DNA of 53,046 nt from Vagococcus elongatus (GTDB lineage: Bacteria > Bacillota > Bacilli > Lactobacillales > Vagococcaceae): contig NZ_NGKA01000017.1 in assembly GCF_003987645.1 (NCBI RefSeq), positions 1 to 53,046 on the forward strand. The letters run 5' to 3'. Below, piece after piece: positions 44,054 through 52,918 of the stretch. The notes beneath the pieces are model-generated. The model made no database searches. It was given only the letters and a program-made list of their open reading frames with translations, and was not told the DNA's origin. The position numbers and the translations under genes were made by a program. Every line of letters starts with the position of its first letter. The first letter of the stretch is position 1.

Positions 44054-44689
44054 CTAAATCTGCACAATCTTAGAACTGTGAACCTCATCAACCATCAAAT
44101 TTTTAAAAACAAAATCCACTGTCTTTGAAGTTATTCCTCCTCCAGGCATAATAACTAACTTATCTTGAGCATAATCAATCAATCTAGATAACCAAATGAA
44201 ATTATCTAAAATATCTGATTCAGATGATCCTCCATGAGTAAGAATTCTTTTCACTCCATGCTCGGAAAGCCAATCAATTGCCTCAAGCTGCTCATCTTTT
44301 GTAAGAATGTCAAATGCCATATGGAAAGTAATTTCCAACTCTCCCACAGCTGCAATCAATAGTTCAAGAGACTGTTTATCCAGCTTCCCGTTTTCATTTA
44401 AGCATCCAATCACGATCCCAGCTGATCCTAATTGTTTAGCCACTCCTATGTCTGCTATCATTATTTTCAGTTCTGCCTCACTGTACACGAAATTACCACC
44501 ACGAGGCCTAATCAATATCATCACCGGAATATCGTACTGCTTCCCTAATTTAACTGTCTCTTTAATCACACCATAACTGGGTGTGGTACCACCAACGGCC
44601 ATATTGTCACAGAGCTCAATTCTTTTTGCACCATTTTTAATAGCCTTCTCTATATTTGAAAAATTTTCTCCACAAAATTCTTTAATCAT
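44054..44689 (-). CDS. cutC: CutC-family protein
   Basis: The 211-aa TIM-barrel protein has KNGAKRIELCDNMAVGGTTPSYG, VMILIRPRGGNFVYSEAE, FHMAFDI, RILTHGGSSES and PGGGI, all CutC signatures. CutC was first linked to copper tolerance in E. coli, but its biochemical role is unclear. Here it is the last intact gene of a sugar-PTS operon, 31 bp after the agaS-like gene, which suggests an enzymatic role in carbohydrate catabolism rather than copper handling. Confidence 0.88.
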   Translation of the reverse strand: MIKEFCGENFSNIEKAIKNGAKRIELCDNMAVGGTTPSYGVIKETVKLGKQYDIPVMILIRPRGGNFVYSEAELKIMIADIGVAKQLGSAGIVIGCLNENGKLDKQSLELLIAAVGELEITFHMAFDILTKDEQLEAIDWLSEHGVKRILTHGGSSESDILDNFIWLSRLIDYAQDKLVIMPGGGITSKTVDFVFKNLMVDEVHSSKIVQI

Positions 44690-44720
44690 CTTTTTTTAAG
44701 CCTACTTTCACAAAACCTTC

Positions 44721-45899
44721 TCACGCGTTATTCAGCGGATAGATTGTAACGCCTTTAACAACTCGGTTTACTTTCCCACTAGGACATGGATCATCTGGTC
44801 CAATGCCAACATCCATTGATTTGTACAAGGCCAATATTTGCGCAAAAATGATATAGCATAATCCCAAATAAACATTATCCAGCGGCTCATCAATTTCATA
44901 GCAGTAGTTGTAATCCACTAAATTGCTATCAACAGTTAACTGCTGATTGTAAAGAACACATAATTTATAGCCATTTTTTTGACTGATGACTTCATTGAGA
45001 AAATCAATCTCATACTTTCTGGAAAACTCGTTGTCGCTGAGATAGATGATTAATAGTGTTTCACTAGTGATTGCCGATTTGGGTCCATGTCTAAAGCCTA
45101 ATAGTGAGTCATACATAGTAACGACTGCACCTTGGGTCAGCTCCAGCATCTTTAATTGCGACTCCTGAGAAATTCCTTTCAGCGTGTTTGAACCTAAATA
45201 TATAATTCTTTTAAATTGGAACTCCTCAATAATTTTTTTAGCAAGCGAATAATCTTCCTCGATTAAATTAGTTACAGATGGAATTATTTTTTCGACTTGG
45301 TCTTTCGTTTCAGCGAAATTTTCTAAATTGAGGGAAACATATGCCGATAAATACATACAGCTAAAACTTGAGGTCATTGCAAACCCTTTATCTAATGTTT
45401 CATCTGGTAACAATAACGTGAATATGTTCCCTTTGTCTTTGCCATACTTTGCTAATTTCCCTTGTTTGTTACAAGTAATGAATAGATGATGGATATTTTC
45501 ACATATTTCGTCCGCATAACTGACACTGCCTAAAGATTCGGGTGAATCACCAGAACGAGCGAAAGAAACTAGCAATACAGGTTTTGTTTTCGGTAAATAG
45601 CTCTCAGGAGCCGAGACAATTTCTGTTGAAGCATACGAAAAAATGTGACCATCATATTTCCCCTTTAAAGAGTGGACTAAGGCATTACCGATAAATTCAC
45701 TCGTTCCTGCACCAGTAAAAATAATCTGATACTCTCGCTGATTCACAATTTTTTGGATAAATTGCTCCAACTCTTCTTTTTGCTCTGTTAAAATATCCAA
45801 AGTTTTTCTCCAAACTTTTGGCTGCTGCTTGATTTCTTTAGCGGTGAGTACTGCTTTTTTTTCTTTTAGTATTTCATGGTTCATTGCAAAAATCTCCAT
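44721..45899 (-). CDS. AgaS-like SIS-domain sugar isomerase/deaminase
   Basis: This 392-aa protein has two SIS domains: FTGAGTSEFIGNALVHSLKG with PVLLVSFARSGDSPESLGSV in the first, and YLGSNTLKGISQESQLKMLELTQG with LLGFRHGPKSAI in the second; the GPDDPCPSGKVNRVVKGVTIY tail is typical of AgaS. AgaS acts on galactosamine 6-phosphate or related amino sugar phosphates. It would process the PTS product of this operon. The ATG follows AAAGGAG. An amino sugar or sugar-amine substrate is inferred, not shown. Confidence 0.86.
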   Translation of the reverse strand: MEIFAMNHEILKEKKAVLTAKEIKQQPKVWRKTLDILTEQKEELEQFIQKIVNQREYQIIFTGAGTSEFIGNALVHSLKGKYDGHIFSYASTEIVSAPESYLPKTKPVLLVSFARSGDSPESLGSVSYADEICENIHHLFITCNKQGKLAKYGKDKGNIFTLLLPDETLDKGFAMTSSFSCMYLSAYVSLNLENFAETKDQVEKIIPSVTNLIEEDYSLAKKIIEEFQFKRIIYLGSNTLKGISQESQLKMLELTQGAVVTMYDSLLGFRHGPKSAITSETLLIIYLSDNEFSRKYEIDFLNEVISQKNGYKLCVLYNQQLTVDSNLVDYNYCYEIDEPLDNVYLGLCYIIFAQILALYKSMDVGIGPDDPCPSGKVNRVVKGVTIYPLNNA

Positions 45900-45917
45900 A
45901 TCCGTACTCCTTTTTTA

Positions 45918-46925
45918 TTAAGCTCTTTCATTTAAAAACACTACTTCTCCTGTTTCAAGTGATTGATGGACAGCCTCCGCAATCTTCGTTGCCATTAACC
46001 CATCGACAACATCGCAGCAAAAATCTTTGTCCTCAATGATATTGCGAATAAACTCTTTCATAGGCTCGAGACCAAAACCGGAAACTTCATCTTCGCCAAA
46101 GTTCATGAAAATATAATTTGGCAGACTAGCCTTTTCGCCATAGGTCTTAACCCCACGATAGGATTCATTTTTCAAGTAATGTTTATCCGTCAACATCACT
46201 AGCTGACCATCATTTGACTTGGGAAATGAATCAGGTAGTATCCACGAATTTTCAACGACCCAATTGCTTCCGTCAGTCATTTTCAAAATTGCCTGAGCTG
46301 AATCATACGTATCTATTCCCTTATCTGCAAGAATTATCTTATTGCCTACTGCATAAACAGATAGAACTTCACTATTTGTCATATATCTAATTAGGTCATA
46401 GCAATGAACACCTAAAAACCAAACCGGCGAAGATTTATCTGACCAAGAGAACCAGTTGAGGGGAACAGAGATTACATCATCTAAGGAAATGTAGCCACGA
46501 ATGATTTGATCACTTTTAATAAGAGCCTTCATATTATTATAAGCTGGATCCCAGCGTTTGTGGAAATCTACCATGATTTTCGTATCATGTTTTACAGCTA
46601 GCCGAACGATTTCTTCTGCCTCCTCGACTGTTGTTGCCAAAGGCTTTTCAACAAATATGTTCTTAACCCCTGCTTCGATTGCTTCTTTTAAAGGAGCAAA
46701 GTGATAGGGATCCGACGTTGCGATACTGATGGCATCGATGCTTTCTTTTTCTAGCATTTCTTTCATATTTGTATAACCCATAATACCATAGGACTCTTCA
46801 ATTACTTTTAAGCGTTCTTCGTTCAAATCACAAACGATTACTTTGCCTATATTCGGATCTTTCATGTAGGTCCGAATGTGGTAAGTTCCGTAGATTCCAG
46901 CGCCAATTACACCAATAGTTAACAT
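45918..46925 (-). CDS. Gfo/Idh/MocA-family oxidoreductase
   Basis: The 335-aa enzyme opens with the Rossmann motif IGVIGAGIYGTYH and has VFVEKPLATTVEEAEE (the EKP signature) and a C-terminal substrate domain with WFLGVHCYDLIRYM, the conserved His region. It oxidises or reduces a sugar or polyol using NAD(P). I prefer ATG 46925, as homologues start there; an ATG at 46937 is also in frame. It lies between gatC and agaS genes in the operon. Confidence 0.87.
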   Translation of the reverse strand: MLTIGVIGAGIYGTYHIRTYMKDPNIGKVIVCDLNEERLKVIEESYGIMGYTNMKEMLEKESIDAISIATSDPYHFAPLKEAIEAGVKNIFVEKPLATTVEEAEEIVRLAVKHDTKIMVDFHKRWDPAYNNMKALIKSDQIIRGYISLDDVISVPLNWFSWSDKSSPVWFLGVHCYDLIRYMTNSEVLSVYAVGNKIILADKGIDTYDSAQAILKMTDGSNWVVENSWILPDSFPKSNDGQLVMLTDKHYLKNESYRGVKTYGEKASLPNYIFMNFGEDEVSGFGLEPMKEFIRNIIEDKDFCCDVVDGLMATKIAEAVHQSLETGEVVFLNERA

Positions 46926-46945
46926 TTTATACCCCATCTCTTTTT

Positions 46946-48319
46946 TTATACTTTTTCTGCCCCATTAGTTTCTTCTGTACTTCTTTTATTTTCAATCATC
47001 TTTCCACCAAATATTACTACTAGAATGACTGCCACCAACAGAATTGGCCCAACAGTCGGGATCTGCGCAATCATTGTTGGGAACCAGATACCAAAATTAC
47101 CCAGTGCCATGGTCGTCGCTTGCTGTCCTTCCTGTACGAAGCTCAAGCCGGCATTATCTGCCAATTGCGTAAACAATGGTGCCGCCCAACTGGATATCCA
47201 TAGAACTATTGGGATAAAGATTACACTTGATACAATCGTCCTTAAACGATTTGCCCGGTGTATAATCGTGGCAAAGCAAACATAGAACGCTGCGAAAGGC
47301 ACCTCACCCAGTGGAAGTGTCGTATTTCCCGGTAAAATCGCTGCAAATATCATGAATACCGGAATCATTAACATACCAACGCTGATAGTAACGGGGTGTC
47401 CGATAGTAACAGCAGAATCTAAGCCAATATATAGCTCACGATCCTTGAATTTAGTAGCAAAGAATTTTTTTGCCTGATTTGAAATTGGAATCAAGCCATT
47501 CACGATTAGTTTGACCATATTAGGAAATAGCACCATGATACCAGCAGTTTTCATCGTCACCTCAAGAATACCAGGAACATCATACTGCGCTATGAGCCCA
47601 AAAACTGCTCCTAAAATTAATCCTAAGAATAGCGGATCACCAAAAATCATCCCGATGACCTTCGCCATCCCTTTTTCATTTTTAACTTCATTTTCATCTT
47701 TGTGATCAAACAATGGAATAAAATCGTAAATTTTGTCTAATACCATGAACAAAGGTGCACTCATCGCAGCAAAACCATGAGGAATCGAGATAGCTTCGAT
47801 ACCAATAATTTTTTGAGTTTTTTTCGCTGTGATATCAGCAATTTTCAACCCTAGTACTGCATGAGTCACGCCAGCCAAGATCGCAACGACGAAGCTACCT
47901 GTTAACAGATTGACAAATCCAGCCGTAATAGCAAAGTACCAAAAGTTATAGATGTCCACATTAACCGTATTAGTTAATTTGAAAAAAACCATCGCAACAT
48001 TGAGAATCAGGATTACCACGATAAGTATTGCACCTAAGGAAGAACCAAAACCAACCGCTGCAGCAGGACCGCCGCCTACGTCGATTGCAGTCAAATTCAA
48101 ATTCAAACGTTCCACCATGATTTGAATGACCGGAGACAAAGATTCTGCTGTAAGGGTACTAACGATGGAAACACCAATAAGTCCAATACCCACTGTAACA
48201 CCAGCCTTCAATGCTTTTAAAAAACTCAGCCCAAAAATCAACCCTATAATAAACATCAAGATTGGAACAAAAACATAGCTGCCAAGATCAACAATATATT
48301 GAATGATATCTACTAACAT
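46946..48319 (-). CDS. Galactitol-type PTS permease component IIC
   Basis: The 457-aa membrane protein has the GatC pattern: IQYIVDLGSYVFVPILMFII at the N-terminus, LNLTAIDVGGGPAAA, VNVDIYNFWYF, SIPHGFAAMSAP, GLDSAVTIGHP and FPTMIAQIPTVGPIL. About ten membrane segments are visible. With IIB and IIA it imports and phosphorylates a polyol or sugar. It is 15 bp after the IIB gene. Its ATG follows AAGGAGGG. Substrate is not determinable here. Confidence 0.92.
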   Translation of the reverse strand: MLVDIIQYIVDLGSYVFVPILMFIIGLIFGLSFLKALKAGVTVGIGLIGVSIVSTLTAESLSPVIQIMVERLNLNLTAIDVGGGPAAAVGFGSSLGAILIVVILILNVAMVFFKLTNTVNVDIYNFWYFAITAGFVNLLTGSFVVAILAGVTHAVLGLKIADITAKKTQKIIGIEAISIPHGFAAMSAPLFMVLDKIYDFIPLFDHKDENEVKNEKGMAKVIGMIFGDPLFLGLILGAVFGLIAQYDVPGILEVTMKTAGIMVLFPNMVKLIVNGLIPISNQAKKFFATKFKDRELYIGLDSAVTIGHPVTISVGMLMIPVFMIFAAILPGNTTLPLGEVPFAAFYVCFATIIHRANRLRTIVSSVIFIPIVLWISSWAAPLFTQLADNAGLSFVQEGQQATTMALGNFGIWFPTMIAQIPTVGPILLVAVILVVIFGGKMIENKRSTEETNGAEKV

Positions 48320-48334
48320 AATTTCCCTCCTTAT

Positions 48335-48613
48335 TTATTTTAAGATTCCTACAATTTGTTCAATGATTGCTTCTTCATTGATTCCTGTTAAAAAGGCACT
48401 CCCATGAACCACTGGTGTTGTGTAGTCTGAATTGATTTTCATCGTCGTGATGAAAATGTCTGCTTTGCCATCGTATCCTTCCAGTTCGTTTAGTGTCGTT
48501 TGAATGATATTCGCCCGAATATTGTTCTCGCTCAAGACATCCTCAATCCTGTCCCTTACCATTGAAGATGTTGCTAACCCAGCGCCACAAGCAATAACGA
48601 CTGTTTTATCCAT
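48335..48613 (-). CDS. Galactitol-type PTS component IIB
   Basis: The 92-aa protein opens MDKTVVIACGAGLATSSMVRD; Cys9 in the CGAGLATS loop is the phosphorylation site. It ends PVVHGSAFLTGINEEAIIEQ as GatB proteins do. It passes phosphate from IIA to the incoming sugar at IIC. It lies between IIA and IIC genes with 15-16 bp gaps and has an AGGAGG ribosome-binding site. Confidence 0.93.
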   Translation of the reverse strand: MDKTVVIACGAGLATSSMVRDRIEDVLSENNIRANIIQTTLNELEGYDGKADIFITTMKINSDYTTPVVHGSAFLTGINEEAIIEQIVGILK

Positions 48614-48629
48614 TACTTTACCTCCTTTT

Positions 48630-49088
48630 TTATAAAAAACTATTTAATAGCTGTGCAATCTCTTCTTTGCTTTCTTTTTCTTTCAACAGAAGAATAAATT
48701 CTTCCTTGCTTAACATTTTCATGATTGTCTGCAGCATTTTTAGCTGCTTATCCGACTCGGAAATAGCTAGTAACATGATTATTTCAACATCAATTTCTGC
48801 ATTGCAATCTTCCATGGAATGAAAGCTGACTGGCTTCTCAAGTATCCCTACAGCTACTCCGTTGCCAAAAACTTTAGAACTTCTAGCATGGGGAATAGCA
48901 ATAGCACCACTTTTAACTACTATACCGGTTGGGAATACTTCCTCTCTCGAAAGCACATCCTTTTTGTAATCTCCCCCTACCAACCCGTTTTCTTCCAATA
49001 ATTCAGCTAAAAGATTAATTGCCTCTTTTTGGTCTGCTACGAGCAGATTAGAATAAATCAGATCCGGTAAAAATTCAAAATCATCCAT
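48630..49088 (-). CDS. PTS component IIA (fructose/mannitol/galactitol class)
   Basis: The 152-aa protein has the PTS_EIIA_2 domain with GIVVKSGAIAIPHARSSKVFG, where the His in IPHA is phosphorylated by HPr. Its position before IIB and IIC fits GatA. A second, different IIA-like gene lies directly upstream (49115-49540). The ATG follows AGGAGG. Confidence 0.92.
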   Translation of the reverse strand: MDDFEFLPDLIYSNLLVADQKEAINLLAELLEENGLVGGDYKKDVLSREEVFPTGIVVKSGAIAIPHARSSKVFGNGVAVGILEKPVSFHSMEDCNAEIDVEIIMLLAISESDKQLKMLQTIMKMLSKEEFILLLKEKESKEEIAQLLNSFL

Positions 49089-49114
49089 TTGCTTCCTCCT
49101 TCCTCGAACGATTA

Positions 49115-49540
49115 CTAAAATCCATGTATTATTTTTTCTATTTCTTCCTTTTTTTCTGTCGATAATATGCTAACAACATTCTGGTGAACTTTTAGCTTTT
49201 CAACTAAGTACTTGAGTAATTTCAAATGGGCATTCGAATCCTCCGTAGTCATCCCTATAATCAGTTTGACTGGTAAGTTATCTTCAACAGCCGTGAATGC
49301 TTTATTCAATTTTACAATTACTAATGCATTTGAATATTCTTTACCCGGCCTTCCGTGAAATAAGATAACATTAGGCAGTAAATAGTATGGGCCAAACTGT
49401 TCTAGGCTCTCATCGATTTCATCTATATATTTGCTACGCCCCTTTTCATTTTTTATTAGTTGGTCAGCTACGTAACTGGTCAATTCCTTCCAGCTATACA
49501 CTTCCTCTAAAATCTGTACGGTCAGACTGTGAGCAAAAAT
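49115..49540 (-). CDS. Second PTS IIA-like protein with an apparent ATT start
   Basis: The frame contains YYLLPNVILFHGRPGKEYSNALVIVKLN, a PTS_EIIA_2 active-site region with a conserved His (FHGRPG, variant of PHA). A strong AGGAGG lies at 49555-49550, but no ATG, GTG or TTG in frame follows at a usable distance; an in-frame ATT at 49540 is nine bases after it and gives a 141-aa protein of normal IIA length (then FAHSLTVQILEEVYSW). A longer reading from upstream TTG/ATG would place the ribosome-binding site inside the gene and add an implausible N-terminus. It may be a regulatory IIA that acts on the PRD regulator. Confidence 0.7.
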   Translation of the reverse strand: MFAHSLTVQILEEVYSWKELTSYVADQLIKNEKGRSKYIDEIDESLEQFGPYYLLPNVILFHGRPGKEYSNALVIVKLNKAFTAVEDNLPVKLIIGMTTEDSNAHLKLLKYLVEKLKVHQNVVSILSTEKKEEIEKIIHGF

Positions 49541-49580
49541 GGCCGCTCCCCTCCTTTGTTGACTCAACACTTCTTGTCTG

Positions 49581-49609
49581 TACTTACAATATATTGAAAA
49601 CGGTGACAA
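49581..49609 (-). promoter_or_regulatory. Promoter of the PTS operon overlapped by a cre box
   Basis: On the minus strand TTGTCA (49609-49604) is 17 bp from TAAGTA (49586-49581), a weak -10 as expected for an activator-dependent promoter. TTGAAAACGGTGACA (49594-49608) fits the cre consensus WTGNAANCGNWNNCW at all positions and covers the -35, so CcpA should repress this operon. Confidence 0.65.
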
Positions 49610-49613
49610 AAAG

Positions 49614-49658
49614 GAAGTCCAAGATGGTGCACAAAGAGTGTGCACCATCTTGGACTTC
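49614..49658 (-). terminator. 20-bp perfect hairpin after the PRD regulator gene
   Basis: GAAGTCCAAGATGGTGCACA pairs perfectly with its complement across a 5-base loop. On the minus strand it is followed by CTTTTTG. It starts eight bases after the regulator's stop codon and separates it from the PTS promoter. Confidence 0.85.
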
Positions 49659-49665
49659 TCTGAAA

Positions 49666-51687
49666 CTAAAATATTCTCTTAGTCAATTCATAGCATTCTA
49701 TCACATTTTTTGTTTGAATGATACTATCAACAGCAGCGGAATCTTTTGCAAATTTCAAAATATCATTTAGGTAATTAAGATGCTCATACTCATTGGGCGA
49801 TGCTACAACAAATAGAATTTTAATTTCATTTTCCTCATCAAAATAGATTCCTTTCGGACATACCAACATGGAGATTCCTAATCGATTCACTCCGTTCTCT
49901 GGCTTTGCATGTGCCAACGCAACGTTTTCCCCCAATAAAACATACGGTCCGTATACATCAACTAAGCGTATCATCTCGTCAACATATTCTTGATCAATAG
50001 TTTTTGACTCTTTTAATGGACTGGCAGCCATCATTATTCCCGTGCGCCAGTCTAATGAATCAGGTACAATTTGAATATTCTGTTGGCCGATTAGTTCTGC
50101 TAGAGAGTATCGATATTCATGTTCTACCTTGATAATCGGATTCGAATGGTTGACAAAATCGATGATTTCTTTCGTAATGGCAGGCATTTCCCGTGGCTCA
50201 ACATACCTGCCAATAATATCAAATAACCCATTAATTTGTTTATCATCCGCCTGAAATCTACTTTGACTCAAAAAAAGAACGGTTGCGATTTTTTCTTTGT
50301 CTTCTTTTGTCAGAATAGGATTTACTTTTATGAAAGGAAATGGTGTTTCCAACTCAACTGTCGAGATAATGAAATCAAACTCTTGCTCTTTATCCACTAT
50401 GTCACTAACGGCGGAAGTCCCAATAACCTCTATCTGCGGTGCTAGCTTGGCAACTTCCACCTGTAATAAATTTGAAGTTGATTGACCACTGGGACATACA
50501 ATCATAACTTTTTTCCGAAAGCTCTTTTCAGAGGGTTCCCGTAAGTGACTACCCAAATGTAACGTAATATTAGCAATCTCACTTTCAAAGATGGGGACGA
50601 GAAAATCATCCTTTAATGACTCACAGACAATTTTTGTTGCAGAATAAATGCTGGCATAATTTGTCTTAATCTCTTCTAGTAGAGGATTTACTGCTTGTAT
50701 GGATAACTTATGATAATGTAGAGAAAGACTCAAATGTAAATAAATCTCATTAACTAATGTGTCCTTGTCAAAGAGTGTGTTATTCGTTACGACTTCAAAT
50801 TTCTCAATGATCCTTTCCGCTAATTTTAACAGCTCAACATTTTTTTCCCCATCGATTTCGAACTCAGCCGCTGAGCGCGTTCCCAACAAATGAACAGTCA
50901 GATAAAATCTATCATGGATCGAAAATTCAGTGAAATACTTATCCACTTTCGCTAACTCAATAGTATCTTGAATGAAATACAATTCTTTTATGCTAAACTC
51001 ATAGCGTTCATTACCACGCCTAATCACTGACAGCAAAGCTGCTAATGCCAACAGCGATTCTTCATTATAGCTATTATCAAGTTCATCTGAAATGATTTTC
51101 AACTTATTGAAATTTTCATTTACATCATTAAATTTTAAAAATGTCAGTAAGTGGATATTAGTAAATTTCAAAAGTCGTTCAATAAAAAATAGAAATACTT
51201 CTCTTTTATTAATCAACTTTCCTTCAATCCGATAACCCATTTTAGGAGAATAAACAATCGCGAGTTGGTAATTCTCCAGTTCTTTTTTAGTTTGCTTGAT
51301 ATCCGAGATAATCGTATTCCTTGATACCCGACACATCTTCTCAATCGACTCGATTGAAATCCTCTTTTCCGGAAACATTAAATAGCATGCAATTAAATTT
51401 ACTCGCTGCTCGGGACAAAGGACTAAATCTGTTTGATTAGATTTGAGTTTGTCTTTTAAAAATTCCTTTTCCTCAGGACTTAAAAGCAATTTTTTTTGCT
51501 TCCCAATCGAAAAATCAGAGAGTCCTATTTCTTGAAAATATTCGTTAACTACTTTTAAATTGTTGTAAACAGATCGTTTAGAAAGCTGGGTACTCGCTTG
51601 AATATCGCCTACCTTCAAAGGTTTATCGTTATCCAGCAATGTCGAAATAATTTTTGCTTGACTATCATTTAATACAAATTTCCCCAT
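49666..51687 (-). CDS. PRD-containing PTS-responsive transcriptional activator (MtlR/BglG type)
   Basis: The approximately 673-aa regulator has an N-terminal HTH (SQAKIISTLLDNDKPLKVGD, then STQLSKRSVYNNL), a second HTH/Mga-like domain (ISIESIEKMCRVSRNTIISD), two PTS regulation domains (about residues 185-390), a GatB-like IIB domain (KVMIVCPSGQSTSNLLQVEV) with Cys, and a C-terminal EIIA_2 domain (GENVALAHAKPENGVNRLG) with His. Phosphorylation by the PTS sets its activity. ATG 51687 is preferred (AAAGGAG eight bases before) over 51705. It should activate the PTS operon downstream. Confidence 0.9.
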   Translation of the reverse strand: MGKFVLNDSQAKIISTLLDNDKPLKVGDIQASTQLSKRSVYNNLKVVNEYFQEIGLSDFSIGKQKKLLLSPEEKEFLKDKLKSNQTDLVLCPEQRVNLIACYLMFPEKRISIESIEKMCRVSRNTIISDIKQTKKELENYQLAIVYSPKMGYRIEGKLINKREVFLFFIERLLKFTNIHLLTFLKFNDVNENFNKLKIISDELDNSYNEESLLALAALLSVIRRGNERYEFSIKELYFIQDTIELAKVDKYFTEFSIHDRFYLTVHLLGTRSAAEFEIDGEKNVELLKLAERIIEKFEVVTNNTLFDKDTLVNEIYLHLSLSLHYHKLSIQAVNPLLEEIKTNYASIYSATKIVCESLKDDFLVPIFESEIANITLHLGSHLREPSEKSFRKKVMIVCPSGQSTSNLLQVEVAKLAPQIEVIGTSAVSDIVDKEQEFDFIISTVELETPFPFIKVNPILTKEDKEKIATVLFLSQSRFQADDKQINGLFDIIGRYVEPREMPAITKEIIDFVNHSNPIIKVEHEYRYSLAELIGQQNIQIVPDSLDWRTGIMMAASPLKESKTIDQEYVDEMIRLVDVYGPYVLLGENVALAHAKPENGVNRLGISMLVCPKGIYFDEENEIKILFVVASPNEYEHLNYLNDILKFAKDSAAVDSIIQTKNVIECYELTKRIF

Positions 51688-51827
51688 TTCAAAGGCTCCT
51701 TTCATTTTTATTTTCGATAGAAAACAGTTATCAATTACCCTAGATAAATTATAAACCTAAATTGCAATATTAAGTTAGCCACTTAGATAAAAACATCTAA
51801 ATATCAATGTTATCCTATAAAAAAACC
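51688..51827 (-). promoter_or_regulatory. Leader and putative promoter region of the PRD regulator
   Basis: About 140 bp, AT-rich. A TATAAT on the minus strand near 51750 has only a poor -35 (TAACTT, 18 bp away). No operator or cre box is evident. Confidence 0.35.
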
Positions 51828-52395
51828 TTACTCACATGTTTTTATTTTTTGAACTTCTTCTATAAATAGCGTTACTGGCTGTTTATAGTTTAAAATTTTA
51901 CGAGGCAAATGATTGATGCTTTCTTTGGCTGATTGAATAAATTGCCTTGAGTATTGCTAGATGGGAGTTCCTTTTGGAACAAATTGTCTAAGTAATCCAT
52001 TATGCCGTTCGTTTGTCCCTCTTTCCCAAGATAAATAAGGATGGGCAAAATAAATATCTGATAGATGCTTTAAAGTATCATCCAAAGAACTAAATTCACT
52101 GCCATTATCAGCAGTAATAGATTTAAATACTTGGGTGAATAAAGTTTGCCCAAATTTCTTCACTAACTGTTTTAATGCATGACAAACAGACTCTTCTGTA
52201 TGATCATCTAGAACAATGGTTATCATGTACCTTGTTTTTCTTTCGACAAGAGTGAGTAAGGCATTGTCATCTTTTGATTTCGAGCCAATGACGCTGTCAA
52301 TTTCCCAGTGACCAAAGGTTTTTCTAGTGTTGATTAAACTAGGACGTTGATCAATTGATTTTCCAAGCTCTTTCTTGTGTTGACGATTTCTTTCC
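51828..52395 (-). pseudogene. Partial IS30-family transposase gene of a second type
   Basis: The minus-strand frame reads RPWERNRQHKKELGKSIDQR, FGHWEIDSVIGSKS, FKSITADNGSEFSS and SWERGTNERHNGLLRQFVPKGTPI, the IS30 catalytic core with both Asp and the Glu. It then meets TAG (near 51960), after which QYSRQFIQSAKESINHLPRK continues to TAA at 51828. The N-terminus is missing, replaced by IS256 sequence. It differs from the intact IS30 copy. Confidence 0.8.
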
Positions 52396-52917
52396 CACGG
52401 TCTTTTAGATCTTGAAGGCTCTCTTTCCAAACAAAAGCAGACTCTGTCGGAGCAATCGTAAACCCTAGCACTTCTTTGGTCCCATCTAATCTGATGCCAA
52501 TCACAATGTAAACTGCCTCTTTAGACACAGTTTGTCGCTTTAAGGAAATGTGAGTCGCATCCATAAAAATGACGGAGTAACGTGAGTCTAGTTTCCTATC
52601 TTTGAACGCGGAGACATCTTCATAAATAATTTTACTCATATTATAAATAGTTTGCGGCGTGTAGTGATGGCCGTACATTTTTTCAATTAAATCAGCGATT
52701 TCAGACATGGTAATGCCTTTTTGGAATAGCTGAATAATCGTTGTTTCTAAAGAATCATTGGTTCTTTTATACGCAGGTAATGTCTGTTGAGAAAACTCGC
52801 CTTTTCTATCTCTTGGAACGACTAAATTTAATTCTCCATATTCTGTTTTGAACGAGCGTGAATAGTTCCCATTACGGGAATTACCAGAGTTAAAGCCAGA
52901 ACGATTATACTTTTCAT
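52396..52917 (-). pseudogene. 5' part of an IS256-family transposase gene
   Basis: The frame reads YGELNLVVPRDRKGEFSQQT, LFQKGITMSEIADLIEKMYG, HHYTPQTIYNMSKI, VIFMDATHISLKRQTVSKEA and KEVLGFTIAPTESAFVWKES up to LQDLKDRG, standard mutator-type IS256 transposase. It is cut on one side by the IS30 remnant and on the other by the IS30 end at 52919. Confidence 0.85.
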
Positions 52918-52918
52918 A

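Noticed and set aside
52334-52708. An intact 124-residue transposase-like protein
   Set aside because: The last residues (after LKDRG) are IS30 sequence read out of frame; it is a fusion of IS256 and IS30 remains.
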